Below the pieces are notes generated by a model. The model saw nothing but the letters and a program-made list of their open reading frames with translations. It was not told where the DNA came from and ran no database searches. A stretch of 64,000 nt of DNA from Thalassobaculum sp. OXR-137 (GTDB lineage Bacteria > Pseudomonadota > Alphaproteobacteria > Thalassobaculales > Thalassobaculaceae): NCBI RefSeq assembly GCF_034377285.1, contig NZ_CP139715.1:1596001-1660000 (forward strand), written 5' to 3'. Positions 15,754 to 25,351 of this stretch are shown piece by piece. Position 1 is the first letter of the stretch; every line of letters begins with the position of its first letter. A program made the position numbers and the translations under genes.

Positions 15754-18285
15754 TCAGCAGACTTCCAGCGAGTTGTCCCGGTTGCTCTTGACCCGGTTGC
15801 CGGAGGGCAGCCAGATCGAGGCGACGGTGCCGCCCTTGGCGCCGTTGGCGATCCGCAGCCAGCCCTTCTGCTTCTCGATCAGGCTCTTGGTGATCGCCAG
15901 ACCGAGGCCCGATCCCTCCTGGCTGTTGGAGGTGAGCGGATCGTCATGCCGCAGGAACGGCTCACCGACACGGTCGAGGATCTTGGCCGGCACGCCCTCT
16001 CCCTCGTCCTCGATGACGAAGCGGACGCCCTGGTTGTCCCGGTGCAGGCGGATGGCGACCCGGCTTTCCTCGGGCGAGAACTTGGCCGCGTTGGACATCA
16101 GGTTCAGCAGGCATTGCAGCGCCAGCCGGCGGTCGCACAGCACCGTGCCGACATCGCGGAAATCGGTCTCCAGGCCGATCGATTTCTTGGTGAAGGCCGG
16201 GCCGATCGTAGTCACCGCCTCCTCGATCAGCCCATAGGCGTCGGTCGGCTTGAGGGTCGCCTCCACCTGTCCGGCCTTCAGCTTCGACAGGTCGAGGATC
16301 TCGTTGATCAGGCTGAGCAGGTGTTCGCCGCTGCGCTTGATGTCATGGACATATTCGTTGGACCGGTCGCGCCCGAGCCGCTCCAGCCCGAGGGTCGTCA
16401 GCATGTCGGCGAAGCCGATGATCGCGTTGAGCGGCGTGCGCAGTTCATGGCTCATATGGGCCAGGAAATGATCCTTCGCTTCGTTCGCCCGATAGGCCTC
16501 CTCCAACTGGTCGCGCAGCCGGTCGGACAGCCGGACCAGTTCCTCGTTCGCCTGCACGATCTCCGACATGTCGTGGGCCGTGGCGGTGACCATGGGCTCG
16601 CCGCCGATCTGGTAGCGCGCCAGCGAGATCAGGGCCGGGAAGCTGCCACCGTCCTTGCGGCGGGCGCGCACGATGCGCAGCGCCGACATCGGCCCCGGCG
16701 CGGAATCGGGGTCGGCGATGTAGTTGCGGACCAGTTCCACATGCGCCTTGCGGGCGTTCACCGGCACGAGTTCGTGGATCGAGCGGCCGAGGATCTCCTC
16801 GCTGCTCCAGCCGAAGAGGCGGACGGCGGCGTCGTTGAAGCTGGTGATCCGCTGCCGGGAATCGACCGATAGGATGGCATCGGGTGCGGCCGCCAGGATT
16901 GCCTCGATCTGATCGCGGCCCTCGGCGATCACCTGCCGGGCGAGGACCTGTTCGGTGACGTCGTCCTGCACGCCGATGAAATGGGTGATGTCGCCGTTGC
17001 GGTCGCGGATCGGCGAGAGGTTCAGGGTGTTCCACAGGATCGTGCCGTCCTTACGCCGGTTGCGCAGGGTCACCGTGCACGGCTCGCCCGTGGCGAGGGC
17101 GCGTCGAACGATGTCGAGCTCCGGCTGGTCTTCCAGACCCGCGTTGAGAAAGCGGCAGTTCCGGCCCAGCACTTCATGGGGCCGATAGCCGGTGATCTCA
17201 GTGAAGGCGCTGTTGATATAGACGGTCGGATAGTCGTCCGCGGCCTCGGCGATCAGAACGCCGCACACGGCCGAATCCAGGGCGGCGCTGTTCAGCTCGA
17301 CCTGGCTCTGGAGTTCCTGCTCTCGGGTGACATCGATGTTCACCCCGATAAGGCGCCTCGAATCGACGTAGCCGTCGCTGCTGACGCAGAGTCCGTGGCT
17401 GCGGATATACCGCACCTCGCCGTCCGGCGTGCGGATGCGGAACAGGCTCTTGAACGGGGCCTGCGACCCGGCGGCGGCAGCCAGTTCCGCTTGCACCCGG
17501 TCGCGGTCTTCCGGGACCACCCGCTCCAGGAACGCGTCCCGGGTGCGGTCGAAACGATCCGGCGTCACGCCCATCAGGTCGTGTTGAACGGGATCCCAGG
17601 TGAGCTTGCCGGTGTCCACCTCGCTGACCCAGACGCCGATGCCCCCGGCCTGGCGGGCCAGGGCGGATGTCCGCAGGGTCAGGGCGTAGCGGTCGCGGTC
17701 GGCGCAGATCCGCTGAAGGAACTCGATGATCAGACCGAGCATGGTCACGCCGACCGTGTTGCCGATCAGCAGGACCGGCCAGTAGGTCTGCAACACCGTC
17801 AGTCCGGTTTCGACCGGCTGGCCGATGAAGAAGGCCGGCAGCGCAGCGGCGGTAGCGATCAGGGACAGGGCGAGAAATCCGAGCAGCCCTTGCCGCGTGT
17901 GGTTGCGCCGGCGGGCGATCTCCGCATAGACGGCGCCCGTCACGGCGAAGAGTACCATGCTGATCACGCCGCTGATCGCCGCGCCTCCGCCGACGACCAT
18001 CCGGGTCGCCGCGGCCAGGGCGGCGGCGACGAGGCCGCCGACGGGGCCGGCGAAGTAGCCCGCCAGAACCAGCGGACCGGCCCGCGTGTCGAAGGTCGCG
18101 CCGAAGGGGCCGTGGAGGGGGGCGGCGACGACGAGGATCGAGATGCTTCCCAGAAGGAGCCCGATCAGCAGCTGCCGTCGGACACCCTGCTCCGGAAAGC
18201 TGCGGTATTGGGTCAGAAGGATCAGCATGAGCGCGCCGAGGCTGAGAAGCCCGATATTCTTGATCACCGAGAGCGCGAGGATCAT
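15754..18285 (-). CDS. Membrane histidine kinase with a LOV (blue-light) domain between two PAS domains
   Basis: An 843-residue sensor kinase. Residues 1-190 are a 5TMR-LYT type membrane module (LHGPFGATFDTRAGPLVLAG). A PAS domain covers about 205-320. Residues 335-445 are a LOV domain: the photoactive cysteine C377 sits in GRNCRFLN, flavin contacts N409 and N419 lie in RNRRKDGTILWNTLN, and Q440 in HFIGVQDDVTEQ. A further PAS covers about 455-575. HisKA has H613 in AHMSHELRTPLNAIIGFADM, and HATPase_c has NLMSNAAKF and GSGLGLAITKSL. All residues needed for flavin adduct chemistry are present, so blue-light sensing is expected. No receiver domain and no adjacent regulator are seen. Confidence 0.93.
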   Translation of the reverse strand: MILALSVIKNIGLLSLGALMLILLTQYRSFPEQGVRRQLLIGLLLGSISILVVAAPLHGPFGATFDTRAGPLVLAGYFAGPVGGLVAAALAAATRMVVGGGAAISGVISMVLFAVTGAVYAEIARRRNHTRQGLLGFLALSLIATAAALPAFFIGQPVETGLTVLQTYWPVLLIGNTVGVTMLGLIIEFLQRICADRDRYALTLRTSALARQAGGIGVWVSEVDTGKLTWDPVQHDLMGVTPDRFDRTRDAFLERVVPEDRDRVQAELAAAAGSQAPFKSLFRIRTPDGEVRYIRSHGLCVSSDGYVDSRRLIGVNIDVTREQELQSQVELNSAALDSAVCGVLIAEAADDYPTVYINSAFTEITGYRPHEVLGRNCRFLNAGLEDQPELDIVRRALATGEPCTVTLRNRRKDGTILWNTLNLSPIRDRNGDITHFIGVQDDVTEQVLARQVIAEGRDQIEAILAAAPDAILSVDSRQRITSFNDAAVRLFGWSSEEILGRSIHELVPVNARKAHVELVRNYIADPDSAPGPMSALRIVRARRKDGGSFPALISLARYQIGGEPMVTATAHDMSEIVQANEELVRLSDRLRDQLEEAYRANEAKDHFLAHMSHELRTPLNAIIGFADMLTTLGLERLGRDRSNEYVHDIKRSGEHLLSLINEILDLSKLKAGQVEATLKPTDAYGLIEEAVTTIGPAFTKKSIGLETDFRDVGTVLCDRRLALQCLLNLMSNAAKFSPEESRVAIRLHRDNQGVRFVIEDEGEGVPAKILDRVGEPFLRHDDPLTSNSQEGSGLGLAITKSLIEKQKGWLRIANGAKGGTVASIWLPSGNRVKSNRDNSLEVC

Positions 18286-18640
18286 GCGAGCCTATCCCTC
18301 CTGCATGGCGCCGACGCCGGTCCCTAAGACGGGCGACAATCCGCGCAGCGGTGGGGCGAACGGTAGCGGACAGGCGCTCAAGCCCTGGGAGCAGGCATAT
18401 GGCATCTGCTCTGAGTGCAGGCGGTCCACCGTTCGTCTCCTGCTTGTGGCAAGCTTAACGCGAGTTAGTGCAGTCAAGAATCATTTTAATTGGTAAAAAA
18501 GTTCTTAAAATATTCTTCAAAAATGAACGTGACCATGGGATCGGTCGCTGCGAGCCGCGGATCCCGCCGGGAACCGTCCAGCCAAAGAAAAAGACCGGGC
18601 CGCGATGGCCCGGTCTTCTCCCGATGGTTCGGCGATCCGC
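18286..18640. other. Intergenic region: ahcY terminator and LOV-kinase promoter region
   Basis: About 355 bases without a gene between ahcY and the LOV-kinase gene, both on the minus strand. It holds the ahcY terminator at 18584-18617, then a distinctly AT-rich stretch around 18475-18530 that is the natural place for the kinase promoter. A TTGACT hexamer on the minus strand (plus AGTCAA, 18473-18478) could be a -35 box, but no -10 box at good spacing is clear. Confidence 0.5.
18584..18617 (-). terminator. Rho-independent terminator of ahcY
   Basis: On the minus strand an 11-base perfect stem (AAGACCGGGCC / GGCCCGGTCTT) with a 5-base loop is followed directly by TTTCTTT. It lies 23 bases after the ahcY stop and is a textbook intrinsic terminator. 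Confidence 0.88.
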
Positions 18641-19936
18641 TTAGTAGCGGTAGGTCTCCGTCTTGAACGGGCCGTTGGTGGTCACGCCGATATAGGCCGC
18701 CTGCTCTTCCGACAGCTTGGACAGGTTGGCGTTGATCTTCTTCAGGTGAAGTTCCGCAACCCGCTCGTCCAGCTTCTTCGGCAGAACGTAGACCTGCTTG
18801 TCGTACTTGCTGTGGTTCTTCCACAGCTCGATCTGCGCCAGGGTCTGGTTCGAGAACGAGGCGCTCATCACGAAGCTGGGATGGCCGGTGGCGCAGCCCA
18901 GGTTCACCAGCCGGCCCTCGGCCAGCAGGATGATGCGCTTGTCGTCCGGGAACACGATCTCGTCGACCTGCGGCTTCACGTTCTCCCACTTCATGTTGCG
19001 GAGACCGCCGACCTGGATCTCGTTGTCGAAGTGGCCGATGTTGCAGACGATCGCCCGGTCCTTCATCGCCCGCATGTGGTCGACGGTGATGATGTCCTTG
19101 TTGCCCGTGGCGGTGACGAAGATGTCGGCGCGCGGCGCGGCCTCTTCCATCGTCACGACCTCGTAGCCTTCCATCGCCGCCTGCAGGGCGCAGATCGGGT
19201 CGATTTCGGTCACGATGACGCGGGCGCCGGCGTTGCGCAGCGACTGGGCGGAACCCTTGCCGACATCGCCGTATCCGGCGACGCAGGCGACCTTGCCGGA
19301 GAACATCACGTCGGTCGCCCGGCGGATGCCGTCGGCCAGGCTCTCGCGGCAGCCGTACAGGTTGTCGAACTTCGACTTGGTGACGCTGTCGTTCACGTTG
19401 ATGGCCGGAACCATCAGTTTGCCCTTCTTGGCCATCTCGTAGAGACGGTGCACGCCGGTGGTGGTCTCCTCCGACACGCCCTTCACGTCCTTCATGAGCT
19501 CGGGAAATTCCTCGTGCATCATGATCGTGAGGTCGCCGCCGTCATCCAGCAGCATGTTCGGGCGCCAGCCGTCCGGACCCTCGATGGTCTGGCGGATGCA
19601 CCACTCGTATTCCTCTTCCGTCTCGCCCTTCCAGGCAAAGACCGGGATGCCGGCGGCGGCGATGGCCGCGGCGGCCTGATCCTGGGTCGAGAAGATGTTG
19701 CACGACGACCAGCGGATCTCGGCGCCGAGCGCGATCAGCGTCTCGATCAGCACGGCGGTCTGGATGGTCATGTGCAGGCAGCCCGTGATCCGCGCGCCCT
19801 TGAGCGGCTTCGACGGCCCGTACTCCTCGCGGATGGCCATCAGGCCCGGCATTTCGGTCTCGGCGATCGCGATCTCGCGGCGGCCCCAGCCGGCCAGGGA
19901 AATGTCGGCGACCTTATAGTCGGTGAACTCGGCCAT
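18641..19936 (-). CDS. ahcY: S-adenosylhomocysteinase
   Basis: Hydrolyses S-adenosylhomocysteine to adenosine and homocysteine, relieving product inhibition of methyltransferases in the activated methyl cycle. The 431-residue protein has the substrate-domain motifs [20 protein letters not shown] and [17 protein letters not shown], the NAD-binding loop [14 protein letters not shown] and the family C-terminus ending KTETYRY. Length and ends match the family. GACAGGAGACGAGG precedes the ATG. It is monocistronic with its own terminator. A short hairpin lies in the leader, but I could not recognise an SAH riboswitch. Confidence 0.97.
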   Translation of the reverse strand: MAEFTDYKVADISLAGWGRREIAIAETEMPGLMAIREEYGPSKPLKGARITGCLHMTIQTAVLIETLIALGAEIRWSSCNIFSTQDQAAAAIAAAGIPVFAWKGETEEEYEWCIRQTIEGPDGWRPNMLLDDGGDLTIMMHEEFPELMKDVKGVSEETTTGVHRLYEMAKKGKLMVPAINVNDSVTKSKFDNLYGCRESLADGIRRATDVMFSGKVACVAGYGDVGKGSAQSLRNAGARVIVTEIDPICALQAAMEGYEVVTMEEAAPRADIFVTATGNKDIITVDHMRAMKDRAIVCNIGHFDNEIQVGGLRNMKWENVKPQVDEIVFPDDKRIILLAEGRLVNLGCATGHPSFVMSASFSNQTLAQIELWKNHSKYDKQVYVLPKKLDERVAELHLKKINANLSKLSEEQAAYIGVTTNGPFKTETYRY

Positions 19937-20076
19937 GAATGTCCTCGTCTCCTGTCTAACAGAGCGTGCTCAGGCGGCTATGGTGCCCGCGCCCGAGCGT
20001 CTCGCTCGCATCGATGTCGGCCTCGCCGCTGCGTATAACAAGGCCCGGCGGGATGGGCAAGGAGAGGGGGCGGTCC

Positions 20077-20559
20077 TCAGGCCGGCCGCATCGATTTCGC
20101 CATGTCCATCGAAGTCGGCTCGCTGAAGCCCGGATGCGCCTTGCGGCCGGTCTCCGCGTAGCCGAGATGGCGGAACAGGGCGATGTTGTCGGTCAGCAGC
20201 AGGCGCACCCCGAGGGTCACCCGATCGTGATCCTGGGCCAGGCCGAACGCTTCAACCGCCTCGATCAGGGCCCGGGCGATGCCCTTGCCGGTCAGCGCCG
20301 GATCGACGGCCAGCCGGTCGAGATAGAGCGATCCGTCCGCCTTGGGATCTGCACACACCGCGCCCACGATCTCCCCGTCCAGGCGCGCCACGAACACCGC
20401 CCCGCCCCGGTCGAACCGGGCGGCGAGGGTTTCGGGCGTCTCGTTCATCGCAGCCGAAGGCGGGTCGATCCGGCCGGTCAGGGTGGCGAAGGCGCGGTGG
20501 ATCACCGCAGCCGCCTCGAACAGATCCCGCGGTGCCGCCGCCGCGACCCGTACCGCCAT
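20077..20559 (-). CDS. GNAT family N-acetyltransferase
   Basis: A 160-residue acetyl-CoA-dependent acyltransferase. The acetyl-CoA binding region is visible as YLDRLAVDPALTGKGIARAL (near residues 79-98), followed by the beta-bulge and FRHLGYAETGRKAH, typical of GNATs. A run upstream in the same frame belongs to a shadow of the cytochrome gene; the real start is fixed by AGGAG five bases before this ATG, 8 bases after the cytochrome stop. Acceptor substrate is unknown. Co-transcription with the multihaem cytochrome is likely from spacing, but no functional link is evident. Confidence 0.88.
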   Translation of the reverse strand: MAVRVAAAAPRDLFEAAAVIHRAFATLTGRIDPPSAAMNETPETLAARFDRGGAVFVARLDGEIVGAVCADPKADGSLYLDRLAVDPALTGKGIARALIEAVEAFGLAQDHDRVTLGVRLLLTDNIALFRHLGYAETGRKAHPGFSEPTSMDMAKSMRPA

Positions 20560-20567
20560 GCCGTCTC

Positions 20568-23500
20568 CTATTGCACCCGTAGCGGCCGGGCGTCCGCGCC
20601 GACCTCGATCTTCCATCCCTCCATCATCGTTCCCTTCAGGTTCAGGTGGGAAGCCAGATAGAACAGCCGGTCGGTCTCCGGCGTGTTGTAGCCGTTCTGC
20701 TTGGCCGTATTGGCCAGCTCGAAGCGCTGGTAGAACCAGGCCGGCTGGAAGGATTGGTAGTAGAAGCGGGCGGTGACGGATTCCACCGACTTGCCCTCCA
20801 GCGCCGCCTTGGCGATCCGGTAGCGCAGGCGGTCCGTGCCGGCATTGGGGCTGGCCTTGAAGTCCGGATCGTCGCCGGTGCCGGTCGGTTCGGTCGACTG
20901 CATGAACTGGTACAGCAGGTCGCCCTGGTCGGCGATGCCGGCATTGGGGCTCTTGCCGGCGAACTCTGCCGCCGTGACCCAGCCCGCCGGCATCAGCCGG
21001 TTGTCCTTCACATGCTCGACCCGGTGGACGAAGGAGGTGGTGAAGGCGCCCTGGGCGTTGCGCACCAGCTCCTCGTAGATCTGCACCTGGGTGTCCTCGG
21101 TGATCTCCTGGTAATGCGGCTGGTAGTCGGTGCCTTTCAGAAGCTCGGTGTCGAGCACGATGCCGTGGGTATCGGTGATCAGCCCGCCCTCGTTCGGCCG
21201 GCCGGAGGCCCAGATCAGCGAGCCGTCCTCGGCCCAGACCTCCAGCGCGACCCAGGCCCGGCGGAAGGCGACCCCGCTCGGCAGGCGGTGGCCGGTGGTG
21301 TTCGTAACCTCCACGTCCACGACCAGATCGCCGTCCGCGTTCATCTCGGCCGACTGCACGGCGACGGTGCCGACCCGTCCTTCGCGGATCGAGGTCGCCA
21401 TGGCGTTGATCGCCAGATCCGCGCCGGTTTCGGCTCCGGTCTCGTAATCCGTGCTGTCGACCCCGAGGACGTTCGGGAACTGTTTCACCATTTCGATCAT
21501 GAACCCGTTCAGGCCCACCAGTTCGTGCCGGCTGTAGTCCGCGCGGTGCGGCACCGTGATGTCCTCCGGCGGGAGCTGGTGGTCGGCGGCGGTATAGTCC
21601 GCGTCCTGGATCGTCGCGATCTGGCTGACCAGCGGCTTGATCTCGTCGGTCAGGTTGCCGTCCGCGTCCACCGTCCTGAAGCGGTTCGGCATATGGCAGT
21701 CCTGGCAGCTCGCGAAGTCCGGTCCCGGTTTGTTGTGTTTGCCCGGGCCGAATTTCGAGTTCAGCCATTCCAGATAGGTCGCCTGCTCGATGCTGTGCGG
21801 GATGCCTTGGAAATGTTTGTTCGGCTCGATTGCGGTCAGGATGGGATACTCGTCCTTTGTCGCGCCGATATTCGGCAGGTTGATGGTGTGGCAGGTGCCG
21901 CACATCGCCGAATCCTTGGTGAAGGGAGGTTTGCCCTCCCTCATCGGCGGGGCGACCTTCGGAGTGATCCCCATGGCGTTGCGCATCGGTTCGGGGACGA
22001 TATCGGCCAGCGGGCCCAGCAGCTCGTCCGCTTCGGAGCGTTCGTAAAGTCCGGTGTTGTTGTTGGCGGTGAAGTACAGGAAGGCGTCCGACCAGAGATT
22101 GTCGGTCCGGCTGCCGAGCCAGGCCGGGTGGTCTTTCTCGGTCTTTGTCGTCCAGTCCTGAACCGTCTTCTGCGAGGCCGGCGCGATGTGGTGGCAGACC
22201 GTGCAGCTGATGCCTTCGCGCGCCAGCTCGCCATAGGCGGCGTCGCCGATGGGGTGATAGGCGGTCGGCGGGATCGGCTGGTTCGGAAAGGGGGTGAAGG
22301 GCGGGTTCTTCTCCTGCGCCTCGGTCAGCGGCCGGGTCAGATAGAAGATCTCCGGATTGAACTGCGGGTTCAGGATGCCGTCATGGGGCAGGCTGTGCTT
22401 CGCCTTGGCGTTCTGGTCGAGCCCCTTCTGGCGCAGGCCCATGGCGCCGTGGCAGCGCAGGCAGGTGTCGGTCAGGGCCTGCTGGGTCGTCTGAACCGCC
22501 GCGGGTCCGGGCTTGCCGTCCTTCAGGGCGCCGTTCTCCTCCAGCAGGATGATCAGCTCGCTCTCGAGCTGGGCGTGGAAGATCGGGTCGCGGCCGGCCA
22601 GCCCCATGGGCGACCAGCGCCATTCCCCGAAGGGCGAGATGTTGTAGCCCTCGCCGTACTTGCTCCCGGTGGAGACGAACATCGACACGCCGGACGGCGC
22701 GCCGCCGAGCCCGCCATGGCAGCCCATGCAGTTGGACGAGGTCAGATAGTGCTGCGGATCGGAGCTCGGATAGACGTTGTCCGAATATTCAGACGGAAGC
22801 GAGAAGCGCGGAATCTCCGCCGGGTCGGGATCCGCCTTCATCCGCTTCAGATCCTGGAACGCGGCAATGAACGCCCGGTTCGGCTTCGGCAGGGGCTTGT
22901 CGTGCCGGGGCGCGTCGGCGCGGACGGCGTCCGGCTTGTGCTCGTCCTTGATCGGGGCTCGCGGCGTGAAGAAGGGGCGCTGCTGCGGCGGCAGGTTGAG
23001 GGTGGCGAACAGCGCCGTGCGTTCGGCCTCCGGCGCGCCCTCCATGTGCTTGGCGATGATGTCCCAGACCGGTGCGGAGGCACCGCCATCCGTCACCGCC
23101 CCCACCTTGGCCTGGGTCAGGTAGTCCTTTGAGCGCCAGGAATTGTCGACCTTGAACTGCAGCGGGATCTCGGCCGGGTCGAAATTGTTTTGCGAGGCGA
23201 AGGTGTTGGCGTTCTCGGCGGAGGCGTGGCAGCGGATGCAGGTGCCCACGCCGAAGCCGGAGACCGGCACGCCCTTTCCATCGTCCACGTTGGACGCCCC
23301 GTCCGGCTTGTCGAAGGAGTACCCCTTGAACGGGCCGGACCAGAACCAGCCGTCCTTGGAGTCGCCGCCCGTGTCCTGGATCATCAGGGTCCAGCCGACC
23401 AGCAGATCGTCGAGCAGCGCCTCGTAGCGGGCCGGATCGCTCTTCAGATAGGGGGTCTCGGCGAGGACGGTATAGAGGGCCGCCGGCGGGGTGAACATTT

Positions 23501-23849
23501 CCTTCACCAGGATCGCGCCCTGGGGCACCGGGCCCTCGCGCCCGCCGTCGATCCACGTCACGGCCTCCGGCGAGTAGTGGATGCGGACCGCCGGGTGGGT
23601 GCCGTAATAGTCGCCGGCGATGAACGGCCCGGTGTCGCGCACCTTGGTATCGACCTTCCAGCCGGGGAGGCCCGCGTAAGCGCGCTGCACAACCCAGGGA
23701 TAGAGGATGTTCACCTCGTAATCCTGCAGCGGCATGGTGCTAGGCAGGGCGGGAAGCGGCTGCGGGTCGGCCGAGCCGGCGCTCGGCAGGAGCGCCAGTC
23801 CGAGGACAAGGCCGGTTATCGTTCCGAGCAACCGTGATTTGCCAACCAT
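20568..23849 (-). CDS. Six-haem c-type cytochrome with an N-terminal cytochrome P460-like domain
   Basis: A 1,093-residue exported protein with signal peptide (residues 1-27). Residues 45-225 resemble the cytochrome P460 family (VTWIDGGREGPVPQGAILVK, KDGWFWSGPF) and end in the first haem site C204-IRC-H208. Five further CXXCH sites follow at 374 (CMGCH), 463 (CLRCH), 549 (CTVCH), 650 (CGTCH) and 715 (CQDCH). The C-terminal 300 residues lack CXXCH and carry a beta-rich domain with VTNTTGHRLPSGVAFRRAW, common at the end of multihaem redox enzymes. GGGAGGAAC precedes the ATG; a perfect TTGACA hexamer lies upstream (23901-23906, complement). The reaction is unknown; nitrogen-oxide or hydroxylamine chemistry is possible by analogy to P460. 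Maturation needs a Ccm system. Confidence 0.85.
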   Translation of the reverse strand: MVGKSRLLGTITGLVLGLALLPSAGSADPQPLPALPSTMPLQDYEVNILYPWVVQRAYAGLPGWKVDTKVRDTGPFIAGDYYGTHPAVRIHYSPEAVTWIDGGREGPVPQGAILVKEMFTPPAALYTVLAETPYLKSDPARYEALLDDLLVGWTLMIQDTGGDSKDGWFWSGPFKGYSFDKPDGASNVDDGKGVPVSGFGVGTCIRCHASAENANTFASQNNFDPAEIPLQFKVDNSWRSKDYLTQAKVGAVTDGGASAPVWDIIAKHMEGAPEAERTALFATLNLPPQQRPFFTPRAPIKDEHKPDAVRADAPRHDKPLPKPNRAFIAAFQDLKRMKADPDPAEIPRFSLPSEYSDNVYPSSDPQHYLTSSNCMGCHGGLGGAPSGVSMFVSTGSKYGEGYNISPFGEWRWSPMGLAGRDPIFHAQLESELIILLEENGALKDGKPGPAAVQTTQQALTDTCLRCHGAMGLRQKGLDQNAKAKHSLPHDGILNPQFNPEIFYLTRPLTEAQEKNPPFTPFPNQPIPPTAYHPIGDAAYGELAREGISCTVCHHIAPASQKTVQDWTTKTEKDHPAWLGSRTDNLWSDAFLYFTANNNTGLYERSEADELLGPLADIVPEPMRNAMGITPKVAPPMREGKPPFTKDSAMCGTCHTINLPNIGATKDEYPILTAIEPNKHFQGIPHSIEQATYLEWLNSKFGPGKHNKPGPDFASCQDCHMPNRFRTVDADGNLTDEIKPLVSQIATIQDADYTAADHQLPPEDITVPHRADYSRHELVGLNGFMIEMVKQFPNVLGVDSTDYETGAETGADLAINAMATSIREGRVGTVAVQSAEMNADGDLVVDVEVTNTTGHRLPSGVAFRRAWVALEVWAEDGSLIWASGRPNEGGLITDTHGIVLDTELLKGTDYQPHYQEITEDTQVQIYEELVRNAQGAFTTSFVHRVEHVKDNRLMPAGWVTAAEFAGKSPNAGIADQGDLLYQFMQSTEPTGTGDDPDFKASPNAGTDRLRYRIAKAALEGKSVESVTARFYYQSFQPAWFYQRFELANTAKQNGYNTPETDRLFYLASHLNLKGTMMEGWKIEVGADARPLRVQ

Positions 23850-23958
23850 CCGCCGTTCCTCCCTTATTTCGGGAAATATGGCATCAGGTCAGTCGCGTGC
23901 TGTCAACTGTGGGTGGTCAAGGCTTTCTACTGGAAGAATAAAATATTACTCGGCCGCT

Positions 23959-25131
23959 TCAGACCGCCCCCCGCAGGCGGTCGCCCAGTTCGCCCATGCG
24001 CTCGGCTTCCAGATTGGCGAAGGCGAGGCGCAGATACGGATCCTGGCCGGGGCCGAACACCGTGCCCGGCAGGGCCAGCACGCCGTGTTCCTGCGCCAGC
24101 CGCTTGGCGACCGCATGCGCGGTCTCGCCGTCGAAGGGGTGGCGCACATAGGCGAAGTAGGCGCCGGTGGAGACCAGGTCGAAGGCGAGATTGCCAGACG
24201 AGAACACGTCCAACAGTGCCTGGCGGCGGCCGGCCATCATCTCGCGCTTCTCCGCCGCCCACCCCCACAGGTGCTGCAGGGCGTAGAGGGCGCCGTCCTG
24301 GCCGATCCGGGCGGCACAGATCGACATGGTGTCCATCAGCTTCGCCACCTGCTCGATGAAGCGCGGGCCGGCGATGATCGAGCCGACCCGATAGCCGGTC
24401 AGGCTGAACACCTTGGAGAAACTGTAGAGCTGGACCACCGTGTCGCCCCATTTCGAATCGCTGAACAGGGTGTGGCGCGGCTCCGACGGGTCGAGGAAAT
24501 CCTTGTAGGTCTCGTCCAGCACCAGGGCGATGCCGCGCTCGGCGCAGAGGTCGCGGAACCGGGCGATGACCTCCGGCGGCACCACGGCGCCGGTCGGGTT
24601 GTTCGGGCTCACCAGCACCAGGGCGCGGGTCCGCTCGGTGATCAGGGTGGCGGCCTCGTCGGGATCCGGCACGCCGCCGCGATCGGCGCGGAACGGCAGA
24701 TGCACGCCGGTGACACCGAGGGAGTCGAGCCACATCTGGTGGTTAAAGTAATAGGGCAGGGGCAGGATCACCTCGTCGCCGTGCCGGGCCAGGGCCATGA
24801 TGGCGAGGCAGTAGGCCTGGTTGCAGCCGGCGGTGATCTGCACGTTGGCCGGCGCCACGCTGCCGCCGTAGAAGCCGCTCATATGCTCCGCCAGGGCCGA
24901 TTTCAGCGCCGGGGTGCCGGTGATCGGGGCGTATTGCGCGGCCTCGAAGGTGCGGGCCCGCTCGGCCAGATGGGCGCGCAGGGCCTCGTCCGGCGGATAG
25001 CTCGGCACCGCCTGGCAGCAGTCGAGCAGCGGCTTGCCGGGGATCGGCGGGCGGCCGTCGACCCAGGCACGGGCTTCGGCGATCGGCGGCTCGACGACGG
25101 AGACGACGTCGGGATTGACGGTGAAGGTCAT
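23959..25131 (-). CDS. Class I/II PLP-dependent aminotransferase
   Basis: A 390-residue fold-type I aminotransferase. The PLP Schiff-base lysine is K240 in SFSKVFSLTGYRVG, the ring-contacting aspartate D206 is in LVLDETYKDF, and SPNNPTGAVV gives the conserved asparagine loop. The start is the ATG beginning MTFTVNPDVV; 13 extra upstream residues in frame look non-conserved. It is preceded by a palindromic repeat element and followed, 109 bases on, by the cytochrome gene. Amino-acid specificity cannot be assigned from sequence. Confidence 0.9.
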   Translation of the reverse strand: MTFTVNPDVVSVVEPPIAEARAWVDGRPPIPGKPLLDCCQAVPSYPPDEALRAHLAERARTFEAAQYAPITGTPALKSALAEHMSGFYGGSVAPANVQITAGCNQAYCLAIMALARHGDEVILPLPYYFNHQMWLDSLGVTGVHLPFRADRGGVPDPDEAATLITERTRALVLVSPNNPTGAVVPPEVIARFRDLCAERGIALVLDETYKDFLDPSEPRHTLFSDSKWGDTVVQLYSFSKVFSLTGYRVGSIIAGPRFIEQVAKLMDTMSICAARIGQDGALYALQHLWGWAAEKREMMAGRRQALLDVFSSGNLAFDLVSTGAYFAYVRHPFDGETAHAVAKRLAQEHGVLALPGTVFGPGQDPYLRLAFANLEAERMGELGDRLRGAV

Positions 25132-25223
25132 GGCAGGGCGTCCGGAACAGCGATCCCGCCCCTTTAGCACGGCGGCGGGTCCAGTCGAAGAGGCCGACTG
25201 CGGGGCTTTATCTGACCATTCCT

Positions 25224-25330
25224 CCCTTCCCGACTTCCCGGACGCCCCACCGGGGCGATCCAGGACCCAATGGCAAGGTTCGGAACAGGGTCCTGGATCA
25301 CGCTGCGCGCGTCCAGGAAGTCGGGAAGGG
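25224..25330. repeat. Nested palindromic intergenic element
   Basis: Two inverted repeats are nested. Outer arms 25224-25245 and 25309-25330 match at 21 of 22 positions; inner arms GATCCAGGACCC (25257-25268) and GGGTCCTGGATC (25288-25299) match perfectly. The whole would fold into a long cruciform. It fills the gap between the aminotransferase start and the 3' end of the TPR gene and looks like a mobile palindromic unit or REP-type element rather than a terminator. Confidence 0.65.
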
Positions 25331-25351
25331 GTGGGAACTGGACTGCGCCGA

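Noticed and set aside
19937-20076. SAH riboswitch upstream of ahcY
   Set aside because: A small hairpin (CGAGCG-tct-CGCTCG, 19994-20008) is present, but I could not find the conserved core or pseudoknot partners of the SAH aptamer.
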